Positions 51,898 through 62,603 of a DNA stretch of 64,000 nucleotides are shown one piece after another (positions within the stretch are counted from its first letter, which is position 1; each line of letters starts with the position of its first letter). The DNA is from Tetrahymena thermophila SB210 (lineage: Eukaryota; Ciliophora; Oligohymenophorea; Hymenostomatida; Tetrahymenidae): NCBI RefSeq assembly GCF_000189635.1, contig NW_002476246.1, forward strand, positions 930,001 through 994,000. Direction: 5' to 3'. Under the pieces are notes generated by a model. That model saw only the letters and a program-made list of their open reading frames with translations, ran no database searches and was not told the DNA's origin. The position numbers and the translations under genes are program-made.

Positions 51898-54035
51898 CCT
51901 AATTACAATTCTATCAACTATAATTGAATGAAGTCAGGTATTTAAATAGCTTTTATTAAGTAATGGAGATGCTTTTATCCTCATTATTTTAATCTCAGTT
52001 CTTATTACATCATAGTAAATGCGATTTTAAAAGATGAATAGAAAAATTAAATTTTTTAAGCAAATTCTTTTAAGTTTTTATCTTTTTAGTTGTCTCTTAG
52101 TTATTATAAAGAATATTCTATTTTTATTTGACAAAAAGTAACAAAATCATAAATGGCTACTTCAAATTATTCAGTAAAACATTGTAAAAACATTTCAAAA
52201 TAAATAAAAAAATAATTTATTTTATAAATAAAAAGTTTATTATTGTTTTTTGTTTTTATTCCTAATAATAAAACTTTCTTTTATTGAAAAATTTACAGAA
52301 TTTTATCAATATTATTTTTGAATGTTAAAATACAGTTCAAAGATTCTTTTGATTTTTGGTTGTTTGAAAAAATTACATAAAAAAGAGAAAAAACACTTCT
52401 TAATTAATGAATTAAAATGACATAAAAATTTGTTCTTTTGTTTGATTTTAAAATTAACTAACATCAAGATTAAATTGAGTCCTTTTTAATTAATAAAATA
52501 TAAAACTAATTAAACATTTTTAAAATATTTATGATAATTTCTATCCTAAAAAATAGATCTATTTATAGATAGTTAGTTAATTAATTAATCTCTTTTCAAT
52601 ATACTTTTCATAAAATTATATTTTGTATCATTATAAATAGAATATGTCGATTAATTAATTTCTTCTTTTTCCTTTTAATTAATTAATATCTTTTAAATAT
52701 TTTATCGATGTAATATAATTTTATAAAAATCAAATATTAATTATTTAAGAAGAGTCATCTACTTTTATCTATTTTTGAACACTTATAAAAAGATATAACC
52801 CAATTTACTTTTTTGATGCTAAATCTTAGTTTTTTAAATAAAAAACACATAACTGTATTTAAAGCATTATGCTTATAAAATAATTAATAATAAAATTTAG
52901 TTTATCATTTTCATTCATTTTCTTCAAGTCTTTTTCTTCTTCAATCTTTAAAGCTTTAATTAAATGAAATATTTTTTAATTTATAATATTTATCTTATTG
53001 CATTTAAAAAAAAATAATCATACATTATACCTTACATAATTCTTCTAATTTAAGTGACTCGGATATGACAAAATAAACTCTATGTGTTTAGGGGGGCACG
53101 GGGCGGAGGTTGGCAAGAATTAATGAGGATTGAGGAAAATATTTTATAAATTTAGGTCCTAATGATAATAGCAAAAGCATCTAATTGAAGTAAAATGTTA
53201 GAACAATTTAAATTAAATATTGTTAGTTTTAAAAAATAATTTAAAATACAAATATTTTCTTATAATAATAACAAATGATTTAAACATACATTAATTACCT
53301 AATAAATACATTTAATGATATAAAAAAGGTTATTTTATCATATTATTTTATATCTTAGTTAAAATATTAGAAGCATTTTAATTAAATATTTTTAGTATTA
53401 AAAAAATAATTTAAATTAAAAATATTTTCTTATAATAACATTTAAACATACATTAATTACCTAATAAATACAGAGGATTATTTTAGATTTAAGTTGCTTG
53501 CAATTTGTTTGGTTTTGGATTAAAAATATTTTTAATTAGAAAGTAATTGAATATGTAAATAAACAAATAATTAATTGATTTGGTCATACAATTAAAATAA
53601 TTCTGAAATTTTTTTTCTTAAATAAAATGAATTTTAATAAAGAAAGCAAGCAAGCATGCAAGTAATAATTTATTGATTTTTTTATTAATTTATAAGATAA
53701 TTTATTTTATCAAATTAAGAAGCAATTGAAATTTTCTACGAATTTACCGAAGTGAGTTTTTGAATAAGAAGTTGAATAAGATATTTATTTTTATTAATTT
53801 TTGTGTGTATTTTGGTTATTATTAAAATAGTTTTATCAATTTAAATTTTTATTATAAATTTGTTTTGATTTGAAAGTACTTATTTTCTATTTATTATTTA
53901 TCATTTATGATTGAAGTATAAGGAGAAAACTTTTTGTGTCTAACTAAATTTGCAATTATTCATTCATTCATAAAGATAGACTAAAATCATAGCTAAACAA
54001 TGTGCTCTCTTATATGGTTTGATATTCTACTTACA
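51898..54035. other. Spacer with G-rich island and duplicated 110-120-base block
   Basis: No supported gene. A 90-codon Lys/Glu-containing frame at about 52.74-52.98 kb (minus) is not convincing. Two features stand out: an isolated G-rich tract at 53,091-53,113, and a tandemly duplicated block at 53,191-53,310 and 53,361-53,472. Confidence 0.55.
53191..53472. repeat. Tandem duplication of a ~115-base AT-rich block
   Basis: Both copies run from AAAAT-TTAGAA through AAATATTTTCTTATAATAA to TAAACATACATTAATTACCTA and end in ATAAATACA. They are separated by ~50 bases. No coding content. Confidence 0.75.
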
Positions 54036-55277
54036 TCAAAATACTATCTAAAAAATAATTTTAAAATGTAGCTTTTTGCTATATTAAAAATCTTACTATG
54101 CAGATATTTTATATAAAGTGGACTCAATAATACTCAAAGGATAATCATCATCAGGTATGTCATCGTCCTCTTCCACGTTGCTTGAAAAAGATGTTAAGGG
54201 TGATATTTAAAAGTTTTGGTGTGGAAAATTGTGATCTCCCAATTTTAGATCATCATCAATCATTATATCAGGCTCACTTTGAATTTCTTTAGGAGGACTT
54301 GAAACAATAATTTTAATTTATGGGACTAATTATTTTATTTAACATATATTTTTAATCTAATACAATATTAATAATTTACTTGAAATTTTCTTTTTTGCAT
54401 CTCTTTGAAACTATTATGAGCTATTATTGACGTTATTATTGCTATTATTAATGTTGTTATTACTATTATTACTACTATTACTATTGTTGCTAACTTAATT
54501 TTATAGAGTAGGGATTCCATTATGAGTATTTTATATCTGTTGAATTGGGGTTTAATTTTAATTATTCTCCTCCTACTCTTATGTAATTTGTAAATGTTCA
54601 GCCATTACCAGCATCTTTTAATTTCATTTTTTGAAAACATTAATAAAAATTTATAATATTAATTAATTAATAAATAATTATTGATATCTTTAAAATATTA
54701 AATTCAATAAAAAATTTCTTAAAAATTATAATTTGAAAAATATCATTTTGAAATATTTATTCTTTCTTTTTTTGAATCCACAATATGTTTGTCTTTTAGC
54801 TTTGTGTCTAAAATAGACAATGATTTACAAATCAGATTATCAAATAGATTGTAGAATATAATTAGTATTATATTTAGCCCTTTAAATAAAGCATATTTTA
54901 AAATCATTTAACTGTTTACCATTTGCATTACATCGTCTATTAACTTTTAGTTGTCTCCTTCATTTAAATTATAAAGCTTTTCATAATAATCTTTTGAGTT
55001 GTTTCTTGAGTTTTTTCTGATTGGTTCATTCTGTTTATAAAAAATTATATGAAGTTTAATTTTATTGATTGATTGATTGATTGAGAGTTTGGCTGTAAAT
55101 TATTCTTTTAATAGAAGTGTCTCTTTTGATTTATAAATAATTGAATCAAAAAAAACATACATTCTCCATGGATTTCCCTGCTGATTCAGCCTTTCTATAT
55201 GGATATTTTCTTGGATCTTATTACTTCTAATATTGAATTTCTTATTTTGGTCTTTTTATTGCATATTAAGCAAACAT
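54036..55277 (-). CDS. Gln/Asn-rich protein with acidic C-terminus, four exons
   Basis: Reconstructed from phase-consistent GT...AG joins: exon 1 55277-55161, exon 2 55030-54920, exon 3 54614-54380, exon 4 54325-54036 (TGA 54036-54038); 250 codons in total. Introns are 130, 305 and 54 bases. Exon 1 starts MFAQYAIKRPKQ and is basic and Gln-rich. Exon 2 reads EPIRKNSRNNSKDYYEKLYN and ends in an acidic helix. Exon 3 holds a mixed Asn/Ser tract. Exon 4 has PPKEIQSEPDIMIDDDLKLG and an EEDDDIPDDDYPL acidic cluster. No family is recognised. The start is the first ATG of the coding-like region, and the 305-base second intron is the least certain part. Likely a regulatory or adaptor protein with little fixed structure; that is inference from composition only. 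Confidence 0.65.
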
Positions 55278-55400
55278 ATTTGCTTTTGGCTGATATTTTA
55301 AAAAAAACAATTTCAATTTTAATTTTAGTATTCGAAAATGATAAATAAATAATTTTAGATTTTTATATTTATGGCTAGTATAAATATTGCACAAATATTA

Positions 55401-55854
55401 TCATTTTACTTTTTATTTGGTTATCTTCTCAAAATTTTTAGAGCACTTCTAATATAAATCTTTGATGTTTGTAACGCCTTTATTAGTAAAATATCTTAAT
55501 GCTGAAATAGATATGAATAATGAATTAGCAAAAACCTGCATTTTTAATCATTCTAAGCATTTCTAATTTATTGCTTGCTAATACGCTTGTCAAGTTAATT
55601 GCATCTTATGCTTTAATCTTTTTATTTTTAACATCCTCGAAATATTTTTCAATAAGAAAAGGATTCTAAGTTTATTTATTCATTTCTGCCTTGCTTTTTA
55701 GCCTATTTTGTAAAATAGTTAGCTATAAAATTTAATTTGCAAACTCTAAGGTAAAAAATTAATACTTCTTTTTCTTTTAACTTAACTTCTGGCTCTAAAA
55801 TTCCTTTAATATAGTATAGAGTTCTAATAAAAAATAAAGGCTTCTGTTGATCAT
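55401..55854 (-). CDS. Small Lys-rich protein, two exons (frame uncertain)
   Basis: Exon 1 55854-55536 and exon 2 55501-55401 (TGA 55401-55403) join in phase to 139 codons; the intron (55502-55535) is only 34 bases, with GT...AG ends. The C-terminal half is coding-like: NPFLIEKYFEDVKNKK, then DAINLTSVLASNKLEMLRMI, then ALRYFTNKGVTNIKDLYQKC. In the 5' half a different frame (55930 to ~55660, MLAKYFFYF...) looks equally coding. Either the start lies in that frame and a one-base shift in a T run near 55,660 breaks it, or the in-frame model given here is right. It could also be the 3' end of a longer gene that includes the beta-propeller frame at 56,627-57,622. No family recognised. Confidence 0.4.
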
Positions 55855-56626
55855 AAATTTTTTTTAATCTTACAAACATTTTTATGGTAAATGTGCAAAT
55901 TTCAAAATAAAAAAAATATTTAGCCAACAACTATTAATTCCAATTAAGATTTTGATGTTAATTAAAATAACCACATGAATACATATTTAATAGTAATCTC
56001 TACACTTTAACTAGTACTAATTAACGTAGACCAGCTAGCTAACTAGTTCCCTCTTTCAATATTGTAAATTTGTTTCATTTACATTAAATTAAAATGCATT
56101 ACTTAAAATTATAATTTAAACATAAATTTTTTATTCTGTTTCTTTTTAAAAGCATATTTTCATTCATTTTTTACTTATCTAAATTCATTATAAATTGTAA
56201 ACATTATTCAAAAAAAAAAAATTCTAATAAATAAAAATGCAAATTTATCAATAAAAAAATTATTTTAAATTTAAATATATTTCTTAAAGCTACTGACTGA
56301 AATTCTTCTTAAATAACTTTAACTATTTTTAGAGATACTAAATAAAGTAAGTATAAATAAACCAATAACTTATTTGATTATTTTTGGTTTCAGACTACCT
56401 CAAAATCTTATAAATTTTAACTCATTTAAGATTACTTTGATTTTATTTATAAATTAATTAATTAAGACGAGAATAAAATTTTATTTTTTAGTAAGTTCAA
56501 CTTATTTTAAAACTTAAACTCATTTATTTACAAATGCTTTATTTAAAAATGGGTTAAATCTTTAGAGCCAATTTGTTCTAAATATATTTTGATTAAATAA
56601 AAAGTTTAACTTGTTATATTTATATT
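55855..56626. other. Intergenic or intronic AT-rich stretch
   Basis: About 0.8 kb between two minus-strand coding regions. Apart from the competing frame noted for the small gene (55,660-55,930), I see nothing coding. Confidence 0.4.
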
Positions 56627-57622
56627 TCAATGCTTTTTGATGACTAGGATGGTGGTGTTTTTAATAAGAAATATCGCGTCTTTTTGAGATACATTTAAAT
56701 CTTCTAATTAGATAATTTAAGATGTGTCAATGTTTTAAAGAACAGCAAGACCTGACAAACAGCAAGAAGCTATTATATTTTTGGGTCTAAATGAAATATT
56801 AATTATCTCTGAAGGATGCTAATACTATTAAACCATTCTAGTAATTACTTTTTCCTTCAATGAAAAAATATATATTGTTCTTACACTCACCAATAATATA
56901 TTTTCCTTATCAATTTTTTCTATGAGATTCACATAGCCATTAATATCGTTTGTTGAGGATTTTATCTAAATTTGATTAATTTGTTTAGAATTTTTTTACT
57001 GCAAATCATTAGTAGAAGAAGAAGAAGATACCTACTTTTAATTTCCTTCAAAGAAAAGATTTATTTTTTCAAACTAAGATGCCTAACTATCTAAATTTTA
57101 CTCTAATCTATAAATAATAATTGCATTCAAGATGCCAAATATTACAGTGCTTTTGTCTATTATCTTATAACACTTGACTTGAAAGTTCTTTTCAATAAAA
57201 CCTGCTTTCTCGTCAGAATTAAATATGTTAAATATCCTGATTCCATCTGTGCTTTTCATGTTAAATGAGTTTATGAAAAGCAAATTATTTAGAAAGAAAT
57301 ACCAACTGTTAAATGAAAAAGTGAAATTTTTGCCTTTCAAAGCTACTTTGATTTATTTATATTTTTTCCCTTATGATATTTTATACAAATTAAAACTATT
57401 TTGAGTCATTACTGAAAGAATTTTATTTGTAGAAGAAAACTAAATGTTTTTTATTTTCTCATTTACTTTCAATTTAAATATTAACTTTTGCTTCTTTAAA
57501 TTATAAACTAATATTTCATCATCATTTTATTCTAAAGTCCCCAATAAATTGTCTTCCATAATTATTGCTTTCCATATTTATTTCTTCTTTTTTAATTCCT
57601 CAAAATTTACAACCTAAAGCAT
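56627..57622 (-). CDS. Beta-propeller (WD40-like) protein
   Basis: A single 331-codon frame, ATG 57622 (MLQVVNFEEL) to TGA 56627-56629. The sequence shows repeated strand-turn-strand blocks of WD40 type: DEILVYNLKKQKLIFKLK, then IKNIQFSSTNKILSVMTQNS, then DGIRIFNIFNSDEKAG, then the late EIINISFRPKNIIASCCLSG. Canonical Trp-Asp dipeptides are missing, so the repeats are divergent. A Ser/Gln/Asn-rich loop near 200-230 interrupts the propeller. Such proteins are assembly platforms, and the partner cannot be told here. I considered the PROPPIN (Atg18/WIPI) group but see no FRRG motif. The sequence just before the proposed second codon (CTTTAG) could be a splice acceptor, so an upstream exon is possible. 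The next coding region downstream may belong to the same gene. Confidence 0.6.
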
Positions 57623-58179
57623 TCTTTGTTCATAATTAATTATTAAAATTAGCAAAATTCTTATTAATTATTTCAAAATTTAAATTAAAATAACACAAAA
57701 TTGTCTGTCTTATGAATATTTTATTCTTCTAATTAACACAACATATATATATATATATTTATAAAACTTAAAAAAAACAAAATTTATTTAATCATAAAGT
57801 TAATAATAAAACTAATACCTTAAAAATAATTTAAATAAATCTTAAACAAAAAAACCAAAAATTCTAATCAGTTAAAAAAAAATGCAAAGTATGATAATTT
57901 TATAAATTTAATAATATAGTGCTAGCTAATGAGGATTTATAGTGTATTAACAAAATTAGATTTGAAATTTTACGATTTTCTTCAAAATATAGAAATAAAA
58001 TACGAATATAAATATAAATATGCTTGAATGATGGATTGATTGACTATAACTAACTAAAATATTTATTTGATATTATAATAAATTATTTATTTATTTATTT
58101 AAAATATTTTTATATATAATTAATTTATATAGGTATAAGTAGTATTTTTTTATTTATTTATTTAAGTGTAAATTTGCTT
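57623..58179. other. Intergenic spacer with (AT)n tract
   Basis: About 0.55 kb between two genes on the same strand. It contains an (AT)8 microsatellite near 57,742-57,760 and no coding frame. Confidence 0.55.
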
Positions 58180-59621
58180 TCAGTTTTGTTTTTGGAATTT
58201 TTTTAAGAAATTGACTAGCAATTGGGGCTAATTAGTAATTATACAGTCAACTCCAATATCATAAAGTCTTTTGTAGATATTAAAGTTTTCGATGACATCA
58301 AAATCGAAGTAAGTAGAAAGTCTCATACCTCTTTCTTATGCCTTGAAGATGTAAGGTAATGCAAATTCATCGTAGACAAAGTTGCAAGGGAATGCAAGGA
58401 TGTTTCCTTTGAAGTTAATCTAATCAAATGTTTAGAAATCTTTGTGTTCCCAGATAAGATAGCCGAATTGAATAGAGTTAGTAGGTAAGTTATGAGATTC
58501 AAGAGCTTAGATCAAAAGTGGTTAATGATAATGGAGGAAGGAACTGAAATGAACCTAGCCAATCATTCCACATTCAATGACCAAGTTAAGAACGTTCTCG
58601 CACATTTCATTTTCTCTTCCTTTAATTTCAATATTTACATGTACTTTATCTTTGCATGTAAATAGGACATCACGAAGCAAAGGGCACTTTTCTCCTTTAA
58701 TAGTGTATTTTTCAGTTATTTCTTAGAAACTCATTTCGTTAATCTTTTTGAATGATCCATCATCAAGTTGAATAGTGTCGTCATCCTTTCCGTGAACAAC
58801 CTTTTAATTTAAATTATTTTATTTTATTATTTAAAATTTTATTTTTTTAAATTCAACTAAAAAATAAGATTAAAAATGATGTCATTTTTTAATTAACTAT
58901 TTCTCCTAGTGACGCTAATTAAGAATAATTAATTAATCAATCAATTTCTTTTTTACTGATCTTATTTAAAGTGATTAGTATAAGTTCTATTTGAATTAAT
59001 TAGCTCAAGACTGGTGAGAGAGCTGGTTTTTAAATTTTGGTAGAAAGTTAATAAATAATTCAAATAAGCTCTATCTGACTGCAACAAAATGATCAAAAAA
59101 AATTGATTGATTAAAGGTAGAACCAAAGTTAAAAATAAATTAATTGACATCATACTTAAATATAAATTTAATAGTGATTTAAAAATGTATTACCACAATT
59201 TGTTTATCGCTGGTCAACCAGACATCTAATTCAACTGAATTTAAGCCTATTTCAATACCTCTTCTAAAGCAGGGAAGAGTGTTTTCAACCATGTGAATAC
59301 CGGCTCCTCTATGGCCTTCGGCGATAATTTTATTCTTTAATACAAATTTTTGGGGTTTTCTTATGAGCTTTCTCTTTGCTTAAGGAAGAGATTAATTGCT
59401 ATCAGCCTTTAAGAGCTAAGGAGAAGAGCTTGCACTGCTTGAGTTAGAGCAGTCTGTAGAGTGATCTTCTAGTTTTTGCTTTTTATGGAAGTATTTTTTC
59501 TTTTAGCTATCAATGTTGTCTGTTAATTTAAATGAAAATAATTGATTTAATATAAAGCCTAGCAAAAGCAAATAAAAAATTTACTTAGAAGCTTTTGTTG
59601 TTTTTAGAGGGAGCAAATCAT
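58180..59621 (-). CDS. Glycerophosphodiester phosphodiesterase
   Basis: Three phase-consistent exons: 59621-59585, 59519-59194 and 58800-58180 (TGA 58180-58182), 327 codons; introns of 65 and 393 bases. This GDPD/PLC-like TIM-barrel family hydrolyses glycerophosphodiesters to glycerol-3-phosphate and an alcohol. Visible hallmarks are EGHRGAGIHMVENT (His82-Arg83 and Glu91-Asn92), then ELDVWLTSDKQIVVVH with metal/acid residues Glu109 and Asp111 and catalytic His124. The second His is usually followed by Asp; here it is HGKDDDT. NIEIKG and the closing GVDCIITNQPQLL strand also fit. Residues 1-~75 are a Ser/Lys/Gln-rich leader without a signal peptide or membrane span, so a cytosolic enzyme is likely. 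The second intron falls exactly between Glu/Asp and the second His. Codon use is less AT-biased than in the neighbours, suggesting good expression. Confidence 0.93.
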
Positions 59622-60913
59622 TTCTTGTTGTTTGTTACGTGTCTTGCTTGCTTGTTAGATTTTTTTTGCTATTTTGCTTGAGTGTTGATTAACTTTTCTT
59701 TTTTATATAAAAAGAAGGAGATTTTGATTTATTGAGTAAGAATTTTATTATATTATTAACTGCTAACGCAATTTGTGCAATTCAATTTAAAAAGATTGGA
59801 TTTAAATAAGATAGTATGTAAGTATTCCAGCCTTTACTTGTTTCAGTTTATAAGTAATTGTAATGCGAAATTAACAATAATCCCAATTTCGTTATCTATA
59901 TTACGAAGAGTACCCACCTTTTCGCAATAAATTGACAGTCTCCCCACTAATCAATAAATTAGTTAATTACTTAATTAATTAATTAACTAACTAACTAAAT
60001 AAACACAAGAGCAAATAAACAAAAAAGTGCAGCAATACAAAAATATGTTAGAAATAAAATAAATTACGATAGTACCAAGAGATCAAAAATTTAAGCAAGT
60101 GACGTTATCCCTTAAAGTATTTGTCAGAATGAACTTTCGTCAAAATTAACCCTCAATAAATTTAATCAATATTAAATGATATTACCATCTAAGATTTACG
60201 TCACCATCATAAAGATGTTTTTCTTTACTTATACTTTAATTTAAATAGTCTATCAGCCTTCCTTCCTGGGCATATTGTTTATCTATTCTTTGAAATTTTT
60301 CTCTTTCTGAATTATATTTGTTTTATAAGTAAAAGAAAAAGCAACCAAAAAAGAAGGTATTAATCTTTTATAAAAATACTTTTCCGATGAAATTACATTT
60401 GATAACCAAGATAAATATTAAATAATTCTTGGTTGAGATGAGATTCCAACTAAAAGTCGATAAAAGCCCACCTTAAACAGAGAAATACTTAACAAAGATA
60501 TCTCAACAAAAAATTCAAGTGAGTTTATATTAAATTCAAGCATGAAAAATAAGGTCTAATTAATTGTATTATTTCAAAAAGGAGAGTAATTGATTGAAAT
60601 AGATCTAAATTAAACTGTAATAAAAAAGTTTAAAGCGATAATCAATTTAAATGTTGTAATTATCACAATATTCTATTTTGTTTTTAAAATCATAAACACA
60701 AAAGTTTGCATTACAATTCTATTTTAGAAGATATTAGATTTTGAATATCTTCACATGTCTCTAATTATTTAAAGCGTTAGGATAAAAATATTTAAGTATC
60801 AGATAAAAATAAATGAATATCAATAAAAAGAGATAGTTTAATAGAAGATTTTAGCTAATAATTATGCATTATTTCAAATAGTAAATATTATTATACTATA
60901 GTACTATTATCAC
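59622..60913. other. Upstream region of the phosphodiesterase gene
   Basis: AT-rich with no coding frame. It includes a GC-richer, hairpin-prone patch at 59,826-59,950 and a perfect inverted pair GTGACGT...ACGTCAC near 60,099 and 60,199. Both are candidate regulatory or small-RNA sequences. Confidence 0.45.
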
Positions 60914-61198
60914 TCAATTAAAATTTTATTTAAAAAAAATCATCTGGGAGATAAAGGGTATTTATATATTTAACTATTTAAGCATTTATCCACCAACAGC
61001 CAGTATTTTTGGCTACCATGAGACAAAATTAAATATTTTTAGCTTTTCTTATTAAAAAATCTTCGGTTTTAAGTTTACATTATTTATTAAAGGCTTTTTT
61101 GTATTCAAATTTATTTCCAAAATCTCTGCCAAATTATCATAAACATTTAAAGCTTATTTCTGATTGTTTCTATCAATCAAGTATTTTGTAAATTTCAT
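60914..61198 (-). CDS. Fragment resembling ribosomal protein uS7 (organellar type)
   Basis: A 94-codon frame, ATG 61198 to TGA 60914-60916, open upstream in the same frame to about 61,330. KFTKYLIDRNNQKQALNVYDNLAEIL matches the uS7 start (Lys-Phe...dGKks-A-x-x-x-Tyr-Asp...ii). AVGGQMLKQLNIQIP resembles its VGG...Y-Q-VP loop, with about 30 extra residues between. The C-terminal helices of uS7 are not found downstream, so it is a partial gene, a gene with unseen exons, or a pseudogene. If real, a mitochondrial small-subunit protein is the best guess, since ciliate mitoribosomal proteins are very divergent. The assignment rests on pattern only. Confidence 0.3.
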
Positions 61199-62603
61199 CC
61201 TCTATCTATTATTTTTTGGATTCTTTAATTTTATTTTACTAATTAATATTTCTACCTAGAAATTCTCAAAGTAAATATGTAATTTAAACCTAATAATTGG
61301 CTAACCATTCTTTTTAAATTTATTCCGACCTATTATTTTTCAATAAAAAAATTCATTATTTATTAAATTTACATAAATTAAAGCTAAAATATAGATTTTA
61401 TCAAATTTATTTTTGCCATATTTTTTATCTAAATATTTTGCATAGCTAGTTTTATATACATACATACATCTATCTATCTTCAATTTTTAATATTATATAA
61501 AATATTAACAAAATTTTTTAATTTCATTAATTATTTTGCTATTTCAAAAAAATAAATATCCAAATAAAAATTTATTTAATTAAAATGATTAAATTTATTA
61601 CAAAAAATATTTATTATTTAATACCATAGAGAAAACAAGCTGCCTAAAAGGAAAAAACTCTCTTTTTTATTATTAATCAAATATATTTTTAACTTATAAT
61701 AAAACAGGTAGATTTGATTATAAGATTAGCAAATCAATTTTTTGAAACGGATAAATATTTTTTTATTTAAATTATCATCAATATTTTTAAAATATTTTGA
61801 AAGAAAATTTCTTTTAAGTAGTTCTAAAACAAAAAGTATTTGATTAATATTTTATTCATTTAAAAATATTGATATTTTAGCTTTAATTATTATGGCACCC
61901 TCAAATAAACAGAATTATTTTGATTAAAATTTTTATAAGCTTGAAATTGTAAGTAACTTGATTTGAAAAGTAAATGAATTAGATTTATTTAATTATAAAA
62001 ATTAAGTTTTAATTTAAATCAAAAAGGATTTAGTTTTAATTAATTTTTAAATTGTTAACAAAGTAAAATATTTTATTTAAAAATTTAATAAAATTAAAAA
62101 ATGTTGTTTTACTTTAAATAATATTTTTTTAATTTAAATGGAAATTATATCTAATTAATTTAAGATACAATTAAAACCAATTAATGAATGAATAGAAATT
62201 CAACAAAAAACAAATAAGTAGAAAATTTTGATATTTAAAAAGAAAGTAGAAGAATTAAAAATTCTATTGAAAAGAATTATTTTTATGTTTTCAAGTTAAA
62301 GAGATATGTAGAGCAAGGTTGATTTAATTAGGATATAATTATTTTTTATCTAAAATAGAGAGTCATTTCATTGAAAATAAATGAATGTATAAAAAATTTA
62401 TTAAATAACTCATATTGCTTAGTCTTCTTGCTTGAGTTAGACAAGCTTTTTCTAATTAAGGATGAATATTGCTTATTAAATTTGATTTAATTCTGAATAA
62501 GATAGAAATATTTAAGCTTAATTAAATAGTAGACTAAATAAATATAAAGACTCAAAGTAAATTAATTAATTAGATAAATAGATAGATATATAGATAGATA
62601 GAA
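61199..62603. other. Intergenic region before BRX1
   Basis: About 1.4 kb, AT-rich. The left part may hold an upstream exon of the uS7-like frame (61,199-61,330, minus). A GATA-type microsatellite lies at 62,573-62,601, ending two bases before the BRX1 start codon. Nothing else is seen. Confidence 0.5.
62573..62601. repeat. GATA microsatellite abutting the BRX1 start
   Basis: Imperfect run of GATA/TAGA units with one interruption, directly upstream of ATG 62604. It must form most of the proximal leader or promoter, so its length could affect expression. Confidence 0.85.

Noticed and set aside
52740..52980. Short Lys/Glu-containing minus-strand frame as an exon
   Set aside because: No partner exon or splice sites could be placed, and most of the frame has spacer composition.
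53091..53125. Possible Tetrahymena chromosome-breakage sequence or telomere seed near the G-rich island
   Set aside because: The reverse strand contains CCAACCTC, which matches the core of the breakage sequence, but the flanking bases do not match the 15-base element and there is no telomere array.
56627..57622. Propeller protein as an Atg18/WIPI (PROPPIN) homologue
   Set aside because: The lipid-binding FRRG motif and its neighbourhood are absent.
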